Origin: Pseudomonas parasichuanensis
Lineage (GTDB): Bacteria; Pseudomonadota; Gammaproteobacteria; Pseudomonadales; Pseudomonadaceae
NCBI RefSeq assembly: GCF_021601385.1
Contig: NZ_BQHO01000034.1
Coordinates: 1-64,000 of the forward strand
Length of the DNA stretch: 64,000 nt
Reading direction: 5' to 3'
Numbering within the stretch: the first letter of the stretch is position 1; every line of letters begins with the position of its first letter. Shown here in pieces: positions 1 to 10,734 of the stretch. The translations under genes and the position numbers were made by a program. The notes under the pieces were generated by a model that had not been told where the DNA came from, made no database searches, and saw only the letters and a list, made by a program, of their open reading frames with translations.

Positions 1-55
1 ACCGGACTCTACACTATCCGCTTCGTCGGCAGCGTCAGATGTGAATAAGATACAG
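1..55 (+). other. Illumina Nextera adapter remnant (non-genomic)
   Basis: Positions 23-55 match the 33-base Nextera read-1 transposase adapter, as I remember it, at 31 of 33 bases; the mismatches are at 44 and 51. Positions 1-14 resemble the 3' end of the P5 primer (11 of 14), and the eight bases between (15-22, TATCCGCT) differ by one base from the i5 index TATCCTCT. The order P5-index-adapter is that of a library molecule. Genomic sequence therefore starts at about position 56 and this is a contig end. Confidence 0.93.
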
Positions 56-693
56 CAAAGCCCCCGCAACCCCACCGCCCCCACCACCCCACAAGCAATC
101 CCCATCCCCACCAACTCCGCCAAACTCCCCGCCTGCATCCGCTTCATAACCCGCCCCCGATACAAATCGATGGTCTTGACACTAACCCCCAACCGCTCGG
201 CAATCTCCCGATTCCCCAACCCCTGCACCAACGGAATGAACACATCCCGCTCCCGCGGCGTCAGGCTGTCGATCCGCGCCTGCACCTCCTCCACCGCCCC
301 ATTACCCCCCTGGGCGCGCCCAAGCGCCGCCTGCACACTGTCCAGCAGCAACTGATCGTTATACGGCTTCTCGATGAAATCACAGGCCCCCGCCTTGAAC
401 GCCCGCACCACGATCGGCACATCGGCATGCCCGCTGACAAAAATCAACGGCATCTCCAGCCCCCGCTGCTGCAACGCCTGCTGCACCGCCAGCCCGCCCA
501 TCCCCGGCATGCGCACATCCAGCAATACACAAGCCGGGCCACTACCGTCGCAGGCCTCCAGAAACGCCTGGCCGCTGGTAAACGGCAAGGCCTGCAAGCC
601 CACCGACTCGAGCAACCACACCGTCGAATCGAGCATCCCCGGGTCGTCGTCCACCACATACACCTTCGCTTGCACCACCGCCCCCTCCTTCAT
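56..693 (-). CDS. FixJ/NarL-type response regulator, 3' end cut by contig end
   Basis: Two-component response regulator. The protein begins MKEGAVVQAKVYVVDDDPG and has a receiver domain with the acidic pocket DDD, the phospho-acceptor Asp in VLLDVRMPG and the conserved Lys in FIEKPYN. A LuxR-type helix-turn-helix follows (LTPRERDVF, GLGNREIAERLGVSVKTID). The start at 693 overlaps the kinase stop by four bases (ATGA), so the two are translationally coupled with the kinase first. After the HTH a hydrophobic Gly/Val-rich stretch is read into the adapter, where the frame gives LFTSDAADEAD; that tail is artefact and the true C-terminus is missing. Likely targets are the divergent fatty-acid genes, by position only. 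Confidence 0.9.
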
Positions 694-2096
694 GTCCGGT
701 TCACCGCCAGCCGGCAACACAGCACCAGCCCACCACCCTCACCTGCCCGCGCCCACAGGCTGCCACCCAAGCCTTCGACGATGCTGCGGCTCATGCTCAG
801 CCCCAGGCCCAGGCCATCGGCCTTGCTGGTGGTGAACGGCGTAAAGATCGCCTCCAACTGCTCAGGCGCCACGCCAGGCCCCTGGTCGGCCACCTCCACC
901 AGCAGCCCGTCATCCTGGCGCCAGGCGCCCAGCAGGATACGCGACGGAAGGCCTGCGTGCCGCTCACGGTTGGCGTCGATGGCATTGCGCAGCAGGTTGA
1001 GCAGCACCTGCTCCAGCAACACCCGGTCGGCGTACACCGTCGGCAACTGCGGCCCCAGCCGCTGTTCGATGCGCACCTGCGCCGCACCCGCCTCCCAGGC
1101 GCAAAGCCTGAGTACTTCCCCGACAACCTGGGCGATATCCAGCGCCTGCAGCTGGCGTGGGCCCTTGCGCAGGAAGGCACGCAGGCGGCGGATTACCTCG
1201 GCGGCATGGGTGGCCTGCTGGTTGATCCGTTGCAGGCCCTGGGCAACCCGCTCGCGGGCCTGCGGATCGTGCTCCAGGTTGTTCAGATAGCGCAGGCTGG
1301 CATTGCTGTAGTTGAGCACCGCGGCCAGCGGCTGGTTGATCTCGTGGGCGATGCCCGAGGCCAGCTCGCCCAGCGTTGCGACCCGGGCGCTATGGGCGAG
1401 GTTTTCCTGGGCCTCGATACGCAGGGTGATGTCGCGGGACACGGCAACGATCTCCACCACCGCGCCGGTATAGGTTTCGCGGATCGCCCGGCAGGCGATT
1501 TCGAACCAACGGTAACAGCCATCGGCATGGCGCACCTGGCAGGTCATGGTGTGGTAGCCATCCGCCTCCAGCGCCGCACCGGCCTGCAACAGCGCCTGAC
1601 GGCGCTCGCGCGGGTGCAGCAGGCTGCGCGCCGGGCTGCCGCGCAGTTGTTCCGGCCACACCCCGAGCAGGCGCAAGGCCGCGGGCGTGGCATCGAGAAA
1701 GCGCCCGTCCGGGCTGTGCCGGGAAATCAGGTCGGTGGTGTTCTCGGTGATCAGCCGGTACAGCCGCCTTGCCCGGCTGGCCTCGCGCTCACCCTGGCGC
1801 TCGCCGCTGGCATCGCGGCAGCGGGCCAGCACCTGTTGGCCGGTGTGATCGGGGATGAAGGTCCACAACAGGATGCGCTCACCCACCTGGGCCTCGACCT
1901 CGCTGATTGCCCGCCCCTGGCGCAGGCAAGCGCGCACCAGCGCGGCATGGTTGCCCGGTAGCCAATGGGCCAGCGGCGGGCCTTCGGCGATCAACGCCTG
2001 CAAGGCGACGTTGAGCTGCAGTGGGCTGGCATCGGCCGCCAGCAACAAGCTCGGTTGCGGGTCCAGGGCAAGCAGGGGGGAGCAGTCAGGCTTCAC
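690..2096 (-). CDS. PAS-domain sensor histidine kinase
   Basis: Sensor kinase of about 468 residues, partner of the downstream response regulator. The N-terminal ~100 residues are unassigned. A PAS domain spans roughly 110-230 (ITENTTDLISRHSPDGRFL ... VAVSRDIT). The dimerisation/phospho-acceptor helix carries GIAHEINQPLAAVLNYSNA (His near 251). The HATPase part has LLNLLRNAIDAN (N box), VADQGPGV (G1) and GLGLGLSMSRSIVEGLGG (G2). This H-box is typical of FixL/DctB-type kinases. No transmembrane segment is evident, so it is probably cytoplasmic; the ligand is unknown. GTG at 2096 is preferred because AGAG lies nine bases upstream; a TTG at 2102 would be too close to it. Probable operon: kinase then regulator. 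Confidence 0.9.
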   Translation of the reverse strand: MKPDCSPLLALDPQPSLLLAADASPLQLNVALQALIAEGPPLAHWLPGNHAALVRACLRQGRAISEVEAQVGERILLWTFIPDHTGQQVLARCRDASGERQGEREASRARRLYRLITENTTDLISRHSPDGRFLDATPAALRLLGVWPEQLRGSPARSLLHPRERRQALLQAGAALEADGYHTMTCQVRHADGCYRWFEIACRAIRETYTGAVVEIVAVSRDITLRIEAQENLAHSARVATLGELASGIAHEINQPLAAVLNYSNASLRYLNNLEHDPQARERVAQGLQRINQQATHAAEVIRRLRAFLRKGPRQLQALDIAQVVGEVLRLCAWEAGAAQVRIEQRLGPQLPTVYADRVLLEQVLLNLLRNAIDANRERHAGLPSRILLGAWRQDDGLLVEVADQGPGVAPEQLEAIFTPFTTSKADGLGLGLSMSRSIVEGLGGSLWARAGEGGGLVLCCRLAVNRT

Positions 2097-2112
2097 GGGC
2101 AAAGGCTCTTGT

Positions 2113-2130
2113 TATAGTAGTTTTACTATA
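2113..2130. promoter_or_regulatory. Perfect palindrome TATAGTA-N4-TACTATA, candidate operator/promoter
   Basis: A 7-bp perfect inverted repeat with a 4-bp spacer lies 17 bases upstream of the kinase start, followed by a third TATAGT copy at 2135-2140. It is strikingly AT-rich within GC-rich surroundings and sits in the intergenic region between the two-component operon and the acyl-CoA synthetase. The TATAGT copies could be -10 elements, a regulator site, or both. Confidence 0.5.
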
Positions 2131-2279
2131 TTGCTATAGTCGATCTTCCAGATACCATAGCGGCTCGCGTAAAAAAGCGACAGGGAGGCACGCCCCTCCC
2201 ACACCCTGATCAGAGCTAACAATCAGCCACCGGGGGTCTAGCGCACGGAGTGCGCCTGCCTCCCCTACAGGAACCGCGC

Positions 2280-3902
2280 ATGTCGATCTTCTCCCAGGGC
2301 CTGATGCCCGCACCTGTCAACCACGTCGCCCTCACCCCACTGAGTTTCATCGAACGCACCGCCGCGGTGTATGGCCAGTACCCGGCTGTGATCCATGGAG
2401 CCATCCGCCGTGACTGGCGCGAAACCTATGCCCGCTGCCGACGCCTGGCCAGCGCCCTGCAGGGCCGTGGCGTCGGCCGCGGCGACACGGTGGCGGTGCT
2501 GCTGCCGAACATCCCGGCCATGCTCGAGGCGCACTTCGGCGTACCGATGATCGGCGCGGTGCTCAACACCCTCAACGTGCGCCTGGACGCCGAGGCCATC
2601 GCCTTCATGCTGCGCCATGGCGAGGCCAAGGTACTGATCGGCGACCGCGAGTTCCACGGCGTGATCCGCGAAGCCCTGGCCCTGCTGGAACACCCGCCGC
2701 TGGTGATCGACGTGGATGACCCGGAATACGGCGAAGGCCAGCCGGTCAGCGACCTGGACTACGAAGCCCTGCTCGCCGAGGGCGACCCGGACTTCGCCTG
2801 GGAGTGGCCAGAGGACGAATGGCAGGCGATCTCACTCAACTACACCTCCGGCACCACCGGCAACCCCAAGGGCGTGGTCTATCACCACCGCGGCGCCTAC
2901 CTCAACGCCCTGGGCAACCAGATGACCTGGGCCATGGGCCACCGCCCTGTGTACCTGTGGACCCTGCCGATGTTCCACTGCAACGGCTGGTGCTACCCCT
3001 GGACCGTCACCGCGCTGGCCGGCACCCACGTGTTCCTGCGCCGGGTCGACCCGCAGAAGATCCTCACGCTGATCCGCGAACACCGGGTCAGCCACCTGTG
3101 CGGCGCGCCGATCGTGCTCAACGCCCTGGTCAACATGCCCGACACCGCCAAGGCCGCCATCGAACACCCGGTGCAGGCCATGGTGGCCGGCGCCGCGCCG
3201 CCGGCCAAGGTGATCGGTGCCGTGGAAGAAATGGGTATCCACATCACCCACACCTACGGCCTGACCGAGGTCTATGGCCCGGTGACGGTGTGTGCCTGGC
3301 ATGAGGAATGGGACGCCCTGACCCTGGACGAGCGGGCGCGGATCAAGTCGCGCCAGGGCGTGCGCTACCCAACCCTGGACGGCCTGATGGTCGCCGACCC
3401 GCAAACCCTCGAACCGGTACCGCGTGACGGCAATACCCTGGGCGAGATCTTCATGCGCGGCAACACCGTAATGAAGGGCTACCTGAAGAACCCCGAGGCC
3501 ACTGCCGAGGCCTTCCGCGGCGGCTGGTTCCACACCGGCGACCTGGCCGTGTGGCATGCCGATGGCTACGTCGAGATCAAGGACCGGCTCAAGGACATCA
3601 TCATTTCCGGCGGCGAGAACATCTCCACCATCGAAGTCGAGGACGCCCTGTACCGCCACCCCGCTGTTCTCGAAGCCGCCGTGGTGGCGCGCCCCGACGA
3701 AAAATGGGGCGAGACGCCCTGCGCCTTCGTCGCCCTCAAGACCGGCCACGGCGGCACCCGCGAAAACGAAATCATCGCCTGGTGCCGCGAGCACCTGGCC
3801 GGGTTCAAGGTGCCCAAGACCGTGATATTCGGCGAGTTGCCCAAGACCAGCACCGGCAAGATCCAGAAGTACGTACTGCGCGACCGCGCCCGGGCGCTCT
3901 GA
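2280..3902 (+). CDS. AMP-forming acyl-CoA synthetase
   Basis: Adenylate-forming ligase of 540 residues that activates a carboxylic (probably medium-chain fatty) acid to its acyl-CoA through an acyl-AMP. Visible ANL motifs are the P-loop YTSGTTGNPKGVVYHHRG, the A5 motif THTYGLTEVYGPV, the A7 motif GGWFHTGDLAVWHADGYVEI, the hinge KDRLKDIIISGGENIS, and the catalytic Lys near the C-terminus in KTSTGKIQKYVLRD. ATG at 2280 is chosen because AGGAA lies eight bases upstream. The sequence resembles the Pseudomonas group annotated as medium-chain or methylmercaptopropionyl-CoA ligases; the substrate cannot be read from the sequence. It is followed by an acyl-CoA dehydrogenase on the same strand, so the pair carries out the first two steps of beta-oxidation. 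Confidence 0.92.
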   Translation: MSIFSQGLMPAPVNHVALTPLSFIERTAAVYGQYPAVIHGAIRRDWRETYARCRRLASALQGRGVGRGDTVAVLLPNIPAMLEAHFGVPMIGAVLNTLNVRLDAEAIAFMLRHGEAKVLIGDREFHGVIREALALLEHPPLVIDVDDPEYGEGQPVSDLDYEALLAEGDPDFAWEWPEDEWQAISLNYTSGTTGNPKGVVYHHRGAYLNALGNQMTWAMGHRPVYLWTLPMFHCNGWCYPWTVTALAGTHVFLRRVDPQKILTLIREHRVSHLCGAPIVLNALVNMPDTAKAAIEHPVQAMVAGAAPPAKVIGAVEEMGIHITHTYGLTEVYGPVTVCAWHEEWDALTLDERARIKSRQGVRYPTLDGLMVADPQTLEPVPRDGNTLGEIFMRGNTVMKGYLKNPEATAEAFRGGWFHTGDLAVWHADGYVEIKDRLKDIIISGGENISTIEVEDALYRHPAVLEAAVVARPDEKWGETPCAFVALKTGHGGTRENEIIAWCREHLAGFKVPKTVIFGELPKTSTGKIQKYVLRDRARAL

Positions 3903-3996
3903 AACCACCGAATCCTGGGGCTGCTACGCAGCCCTTGCGCCGCGAAAGGGGCGCACAGCGCCCCCAACGCTCCTGACCCCATCGATGAGCCTTGCC

Positions 3997-5766
<1,770 letters not shown>

Positions 5767-5924
5767 AACCTCGCCCCCTTGCCGATGGGCCTCGCGAGGG
5801 GGCGAACGTAGATACGAGCCATGCGCATCTACTCGGAAATTTCCTACAATTGATAGTCATTCGCCATTAACACGTTCTCGGAAGCCCACGCCAAGGGTAG
5901 AATGCCGCAAAACCGGGAGCTGCA

Positions 5925-6923
5925 ATGAACCAGGACCGCCTCAACCCCAGCGAAGACGATGCCATCACCGACGCCGCCGCGCATTGGTGCATGCGCCTGC
6001 ACGCCGAAGACTGCAGCGCGGCGGAACGGGCGGCGTTCAGCCAGTGGCTGGCGGCCGACCCACGGCACGCGCAGGAATACCAGGCAATGCTGGAGATCTG
6101 GCAAACCGCCGACCTGCTGCCGCGCAGCGCCCAGGTGGTCGAGCTCAAGCCCCGGCCGGCCGTGGCCCGCCACTGGCGGCCATTCGCCTCGGCGGCGGCC
6201 ATTGCCCTGCTCGCCCTGCCCCTGGCCGGCTGGGTGGGTTGGGAGCAAGGCTGGCTGCCCAACGGCTACCAGCATGTCGAAACCACCGACCAGCTGCGCC
6301 AGGTGCGTCTGAGCGACGGCAGCAGTGTCGAACTCAACCTGCACAGCGAGCTGCGCTATCTGAACTACAAGGACGAACGCCGTGTCACCCTGATCAAGGG
6401 CGAGGCGTTTTTCAAGGTCGAGCACGACAGCAGCCACCCGTTCATCGTCCGTGCCGGCAACGGCCAGACCCGGGTCACCGGCACCCAGTTCAACGTGTGG
6501 AAGTATGAGGACCAGGTCAAGGTGACGCTGGTGGAGGGTTCGGTACTGGTCAGCAACGATGGCAACCCCGGCGGCTACCGCCTCGGCCCGGGCATGCAGG
6601 CCAGCTACCACACCGGTGATTTCGAACCGCAGCTAAGCCAGAGCGACGACTCGGGCAACAGCCTGGCCTGGCGCAGTGGCAAGCTGGTGCTGGACAACCT
6701 GAGCCTGGCCCAGGCCCTGCCGGTGATCAACCGCTACCTCGACAAACCGCTGCGCCTGGCCGACGACAGCACCGCCAGGATTCGTATCAGCGGCATCTAC
6801 AACACCCGCGAAGTGCCGCGCCTGGTCGACACCCTGCCCAAGGTGCTGCCGGTGTACCTCACCCGCAGCAAGGACGGCAGCACCGTCCTCAACCGCATCG
6901 TCCCGCCGCCCAGCCGCGGCTGA
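5925..6923 (+). CDS. FecR-family transmembrane anti-sigma regulator, orphan
   Basis: Inner-membrane regulator of 332 residues, FecR/PupR type. The N-terminal cytoplasmic domain (about 12-55, DAAAHWCMRLHAEDCSAAER ... WLAADPRHAQEYQ) is the sigma-binding DUF4880 region. A transmembrane helix follows near 86-104 (FASAAAIALLALPLAGWVG), then a periplasmic FecR domain (about 112-215, QVRLSDGSSVELN, VTGTQFNVW) and an STN-like C-terminal part near 250-325 (LSLAQALPVINRYLDKPLRLAD). Such proteins normally sit between an ECF sigma gene and a TonB-dependent receptor; here neither is adjacent. The upstream neighbour is an acyl-CoA dehydrogenase and the downstream gene is convergent. Its sigma partner must lie elsewhere or be lost. 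Confidence 0.88.
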   Translation: MNQDRLNPSEDDAITDAAAHWCMRLHAEDCSAAERAAFSQWLAADPRHAQEYQAMLEIWQTADLLPRSAQVVELKPRPAVARHWRPFASAAAIALLALPLAGWVGWEQGWLPNGYQHVETTDQLRQVRLSDGSSVELNLHSELRYLNYKDERRVTLIKGEAFFKVEHDSSHPFIVRAGNGQTRVTGTQFNVWKYEDQVKVTLVEGSVLVSNDGNPGGYRLGPGMQASYHTGDFEPQLSQSDDSGNSLAWRSGKLVLDNLSLAQALPVINRYLDKPLRLADDSTARIRISGIYNTREVPRLVDTLPKVLPVYLTRSKDGSTVLNRIVPPPSRG

Positions 6924-6941
6924 GGCATCCAGCGCGATCCC

Positions 6942-6961
6942 TGTAGGAGCGGCCTTGTGCC
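6942..6961. repeat. REP-like half element
   Basis: The sequence TGTAGGAGCGGCCTTGTGCC is identical to one arm of the REP-like unit at 20691. It lies between the convergent fecR-like and antiporter genes, with no matching second arm nearby. Confidence 0.6.
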
Positions 6962-6965
6962 AGCT

Positions 6966-8285
6966 TTACAGCGTCATCGCCGCCAACCAGCCAAACGCCA
7001 GCAACGGCAGGTTGTAATGGATGAATGTAGGCACCACGGTGTCCCAGATATGGTGGTGCTGGCCATCCACGTTCAGCCCCGAGGTCGGCCCCAGGGTTGA
7101 ATCCGAGGCCGGCGAACCGGCATCGCCCAAGGCACCGGCGGTACCGACGATGCACACCGTGGCCACCGGGTCGAAGCCCAGCTGAACGCACAGCGGCACG
7201 AAGATCGCCGCGAGGATCGGCACAGTGGAGAACGACGAGCCGATGCCCATGGTCACCAGCAGGCCCACCAGCAGCATCAGCAACGCGCCGATACCCTTGT
7301 TGTGGTCGATCCACTGTGCCGAAGTCTCGACCAGGGTCTTCACCTCACCGGTGGCCTTCATCACATCGGCGAAGCCCGAGGCGGCGATCATGATGAAGCC
7401 GATCATCGCCATCATTTTCATGCCCTCGGTGAACAGGTCGTCGGTGTCCTTCCAGCGCACGATGCCCGACAGCGAGAAAATCAAGAAACCCACCATCGCG
7501 CCGATGATCATCGAGTCCAGCCACAGCTGGATGATGAATGCCGCACCGATGGCCACACCGGCGACCACCAGGGTCAGCGGGTTGTACTGCACACTGACCT
7601 GCTCGACCTCTTCGATACGCGCCAGGTCGTAGTCGCGCTTCTTGCGATAGCTGACGAACACCGCCAGCAGCAGGCCAGCGAGCATGCCGGCCGCCGGGAT
7701 GGCCATGGCGTGGGTGACATTGACCCCGCTCACGTCCACGCCCGCACGGGCGACGTTGGCCAGCAGGATCTCGTTGAGGAAGATGTTGCCAAAGCCCACC
7801 GGCAGGAACATGTACGGGGTGATCAGGCCGAAGGTGATCACGCAGGCGATCAGCCGGCGGTCGATGCGCAGGCGCGTCAGTACATAGAGAAGCGGTGGCA
7901 CCAGCAACGGAATGAAGGCGATATGGATCGGCAGAATGTTCTGCGACGACACCGCCACTACCAGCATCAGGCCGATCAGCAGCCATTTGACCTTGCCGCC
8001 GTCGGCGTGCCCCTGACGGTCAATCATCGCCAGCGCGCGGTCGGCCAGGGCATGGGCCAGGCCCGACTTGGCGATGGCTACGGCAAAGGCGCCGAGCAGC
8101 GCATAGGACAACGCCACCGTGGCACCGCCACCCAGGCCACCGTTGAAGGCCTTGAGCGTGCCCTCGATACCCAGGCCACCGACCAGGCCCCCAGCCAGGG
8201 CGCCGATGATCAGCGCGATGACCACATGCACACGGGACAGGCTCAGGATCAGCATGAGCCCGACCGCGGCAATCACTGCATTCAT
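6966..8285 (-). CDS. Na+/H+ antiporter-family (NhaC-like/YuiF-type) membrane carrier
   Basis: Polytopic inner-membrane protein of 439 residues with about 11-12 hydrophobic helices. It shows the ion-transporter-superfamily pattern of the Na_H_antiport families: a paired hairpin region at the N-terminus ([18 protein letters not shown]) and a conserved C-terminal segment ([25 protein letters not shown]). This group is annotated as Na+/H+ antiporters, but some relatives carry amino or organic acids, so the substrate is open. ATG 8285 is chosen because AGAGG lies ten bases upstream; the in-frame TTG at 8294 sits almost on that site. It is a single gene, divergent from the chemoreceptor across 260 bases. 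Confidence 0.85.
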   Translation of the reverse strand: MNAVIAAVGLMLILSLSRVHVVIALIIGALAGGLVGGLGIEGTLKAFNGGLGGGATVALSYALLGAFAVAIAKSGLAHALADRALAMIDRQGHADGGKVKWLLIGLMLVVAVSSQNILPIHIAFIPLLVPPLLYVLTRLRIDRRLIACVITFGLITPYMFLPVGFGNIFLNEILLANVARAGVDVSGVNVTHAMAIPAAGMLAGLLLAVFVSYRKKRDYDLARIEEVEQVSVQYNPLTLVVAGVAIGAAFIIQLWLDSMIIGAMVGFLIFSLSGIVRWKDTDDLFTEGMKMMAMIGFIMIAASGFADVMKATGEVKTLVETSAQWIDHNKGIGALLMLLVGLLVTMGIGSSFSTVPILAAIFVPLCVQLGFDPVATVCIVGTAGALGDAGSPASDSTLGPTSGLNVDGQHHHIWDTVVPTFIHYNLPLLAFGWLAAMTL

Positions 8286-8545
8286 GGTGTGCAAACCTCT
8301 TTACGACAGACAAAAAGCGAGCGTTCCGGCGACAGCTGCACGCAGGCAGTGGCCGGACCAGGGGATGTTGTTATGAAGGGCGCACACTCTGAAGCACCGT
8401 TCGACAGAAGTCAAAAGCGTCTGCCCCGCGGACCTTGTCGGATATAGACGAAGGTAGCAGGATTAAATTGAACGTTTGAATAAAGAAAAATCCTACGCAG
8501 CCGACACAGCATGCAGCATCAAACCTATTACAAGGGATTTGCCCA

Positions 8546-10693
8546 ATGCCTGCGCTGCGACAACTCTCCATCCAATGGAAGATCACCCTGCTGGCCGGCC
8601 TGTGCCTGGCCAGTATCGTCACCTTGCTGGTCGGCCTTTCGCTGTACCGCATGGACCATAGTTCCGACCTGGTCAAGGCCAGCAGCATGCACATGCTCAG
8701 CGAAGCGGCGCAGTCGCGCATCGAGTCGCAGGGCGAGGTGCAGGCCCTGAACATCCGCCGCCAATTCATGGACGCCTACCAGTACGGCGCCGGCTTTGCC
8801 CGCCAGGTGCTGTTCCTGCGCGAACAGGCGGAAAAGCGTTTCCTCGACGCCTACGACCTGCGCCAGGACATGACCGCCCAGGTGCGTGCCGCGCTGCAGG
8901 CCAACCCTGACCTGCTCGGCCTGTCGCTGGTGTTCGAGCCCGGCGCCCTGGACGGCAAGGACAAGCTGTTCACCGGCCAGGCGGAACTGGGCAGCAACGA
9001 GACCGGCCGCTTCGCCCTGTATTGGTCGCAACCGCGCGCCGGCCAGCTGACCTCGATGGCACTGCCCGAGCACGACATGGCCAACACCGAACTCGGCCCC
9101 AGCGGCCAGCCGGCCAACACCTGGTGGGCATGCCCACGCAGCACCGGCACGGTGTGCGTGGTCGAGCCGTACTTCTATGACATCGATGGCCAGCGCGTGC
9201 TGATGACCAGCATCGTGTTCCCGCTCAAGAGCGACGGCAAGGTGATCGCCACCCTGTCCATCGACATCAACCTCAACAGCCTGCAAGCCCTGAGCGAGTC
9301 GGCCAGCCGTGGCCTGTACGAGGGCCGCACCACGGTCGGCATCCTCAGCCCGGTCGGTTTGCTGGCCGGCTACAGCGCCGATGCCGGCAAGCTGGCCCAG
9401 CGCCTGGACCAGGTCGACGCCGCGCAAGGCGCGGAGTTGGTGCGCAAGCTGGCCGAAGGCAAGTTGCAGATCCTGCATGGCGCGCAGCGCCTGAAAGTGC
9501 TGGCCGCCTTCGAGCCGATCCCCGGCGGCAAGCCGTGGGGCGTGCTGCTGGACGTACCGGAAAGCGCCCTGACCGGCCCGGCCGAACAGCTCAAAAGCGA
9601 ACTCGACGCCCTCAATACCAGCGGCACCCTGCTGGAACTGGGCCTGGGCCTGGCCGCCGCCATCGCCGGCCTGCTGCTGGTGTGGCTGATGGCCCGCACC
9701 GTGACCAAGCCGATCCTCGGCGTGGCCGCCATGCTCAAGGACATCGCCAGCGGCGAAGGCGACCTGACCCGTCGCCTGCAGTACGACAAACGCGACGAGC
9801 TGGGCGAGCTGGCCGGCTGGTTCAACCGTTTCCTCGACAAGCTGCAGCCGACCATCGCCGAGGTAAAGCGCTCGGTGCAGGCTGCCCGGGGCACCGCCGA
9901 CCAGTCCGCGGCCATCGCCACGCAGACCAGCGCCGGCATGGAGCAGCAGTACCGCCAGGTGGACCAGGTGGCCACCGCCTCCCACGAGATGAGCGCCACT
10001 GCCCAGGACGTCGCCCGCAGCGCGGCCCAGGCCGCCCAGGCCGCCCGCGAAGCCGACCAGGCCACCCGCGAAGGCCTGGCGGTGATCGACCGCACCACCA
10101 CCAGCATCGACACCCTGGCCGCCGACATGAGCAGCGCCATGGCCGAGGTCGAAGGCCTGGCGCAGAACAGCGAGAAGATCGGCTCGGTACTGGAGGTGAT
10201 CCGCTCGATCGCCGAGCAGACCAACCTGCTGGCGCTCAACGCCGCCATCGAAGCGGCCCGTGCCGGTGAAGCTGGCCGTGGTTTCGCAGTGGTCGCCGAT
10301 GAAGTGCGCAACCTCGCCCGCCGCACCCAGGAATCGGTGGAAGAGACCCGCCAGGTGATCGAGGCGCTGCAGGCCGGTACCCGTGATGTGGTCGGTGCCA
10401 TGAACAGCAGCCACCGCCAGGCCCAGGGCGGTGTCGAGCAGGTCGGCCAGGCAGCCACCGCGTTGCAACGTATCGGCCAGGCGGTGACGGTGATCACCGA
10501 CATGAACCTGCAGATCGCCAGCGCTGCCGAAGAGCAGAGCGCGGTGGCCGAGGAGATCAACAGTAACGTCGCCACCATCCGCGACGTTACCGAGTCGCTG
10601 TCGGGGCAGGCCAACGAGTCGGCGCGGGTCAGCCAATCGCTGAACAGCCTGGCCAACCAGCAGCAAGGCTTGATGGACCAGTTCCGCGTTTGA
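8546..10693 (+). CDS. Methyl-accepting chemotaxis protein with periplasmic dCache domain
   Basis: Chemoreceptor of 715 residues. It has an N-terminal transmembrane helix (about 9-30), a long periplasmic region to about residue 360 with dCache-type segments ([38 protein letters not shown]), and a second transmembrane helix near 365-387 ([19 protein letters not shown]). A HAMP domain ([19 protein letters not shown]) and a cytoplasmic signalling helix bundle follow, with the hallmark hairpin [20 protein letters not shown]. The length and the periplasmic [16 protein letters not shown] segment recall the amine-sensing TlpQ-type receptors of pseudomonads, so a polyamine or histamine ligand is possible but unproven. 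There is no C-terminal CheR-tethering pentapeptide (it ends MDQFRV). AAGGG about nine bases before the ATG supports the start. Confidence 0.93.
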   Translation: MPALRQLSIQWKITLLAGLCLASIVTLLVGLSLYRMDHSSDLVKASSMHMLSEAAQSRIESQGEVQALNIRRQFMDAYQYGAGFARQVLFLREQAEKRFLDAYDLRQDMTAQVRAALQANPDLLGLSLVFEPGALDGKDKLFTGQAELGSNETGRFALYWSQPRAGQLTSMALPEHDMANTELGPSGQPANTWWACPRSTGTVCVVEPYFYDIDGQRVLMTSIVFPLKSDGKVIATLSIDINLNSLQALSESASRGLYEGRTTVGILSPVGLLAGYSADAGKLAQRLDQVDAAQGAELVRKLAEGKLQILHGAQRLKVLAAFEPIPGGKPWGVLLDVPESALTGPAEQLKSELDALNTSGTLLELGLGLAAAIAGLLLVWLMARTVTKPILGVAAMLKDIASGEGDLTRRLQYDKRDELGELAGWFNRFLDKLQPTIAEVKRSVQAARGTADQSAAIATQTSAGMEQQYRQVDQVATASHEMSATAQDVARSAAQAAQAAREADQATREGLAVIDRTTTSIDTLAADMSSAMAEVEGLAQNSEKIGSVLEVIRSIAEQTNLLALNAAIEAARAGEAGRGFAVVADEVRNLARRTQESVEETRQVIEALQAGTRDVVGAMNSSHRQAQGGVEQVGQAATALQRIGQAVTVITDMNLQIASAAEEQSAVAEEINSNVATIRDVTESLSGQANESARVSQSLNSLANQQQGLMDQFRV

Positions 10694-10701
10694 CCCTCCC
10701 C

Positions 10702-10727
10702 CCACGCGGCCGGCTCCGGCCGCGTGG
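10702..10727. terminator. Hairpin terminator between convergent genes
   Basis: A 12-bp perfect stem (CCACGCGGCCGG / CCGGCCGCGTGG) lies nine bases after the chemoreceptor stop and eight bases before the stop of the convergent protease gene. Flanking C and T runs make it usable in either direction. Confidence 0.75.
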
Positions 10728-10734
10728 CCCCCCC

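Noticed and set aside
1-55. C-terminal extension of the response regulator (LFTSDAADE...)
   Set aside because: It is the translation of sequencing adapter, not of genomic DNA.
8528-10705. Long minus-strand open frame opposite the chemoreceptor
   Set aside because: Shadow frame; Gly/Leu/His-rich composition and no ribosome site.
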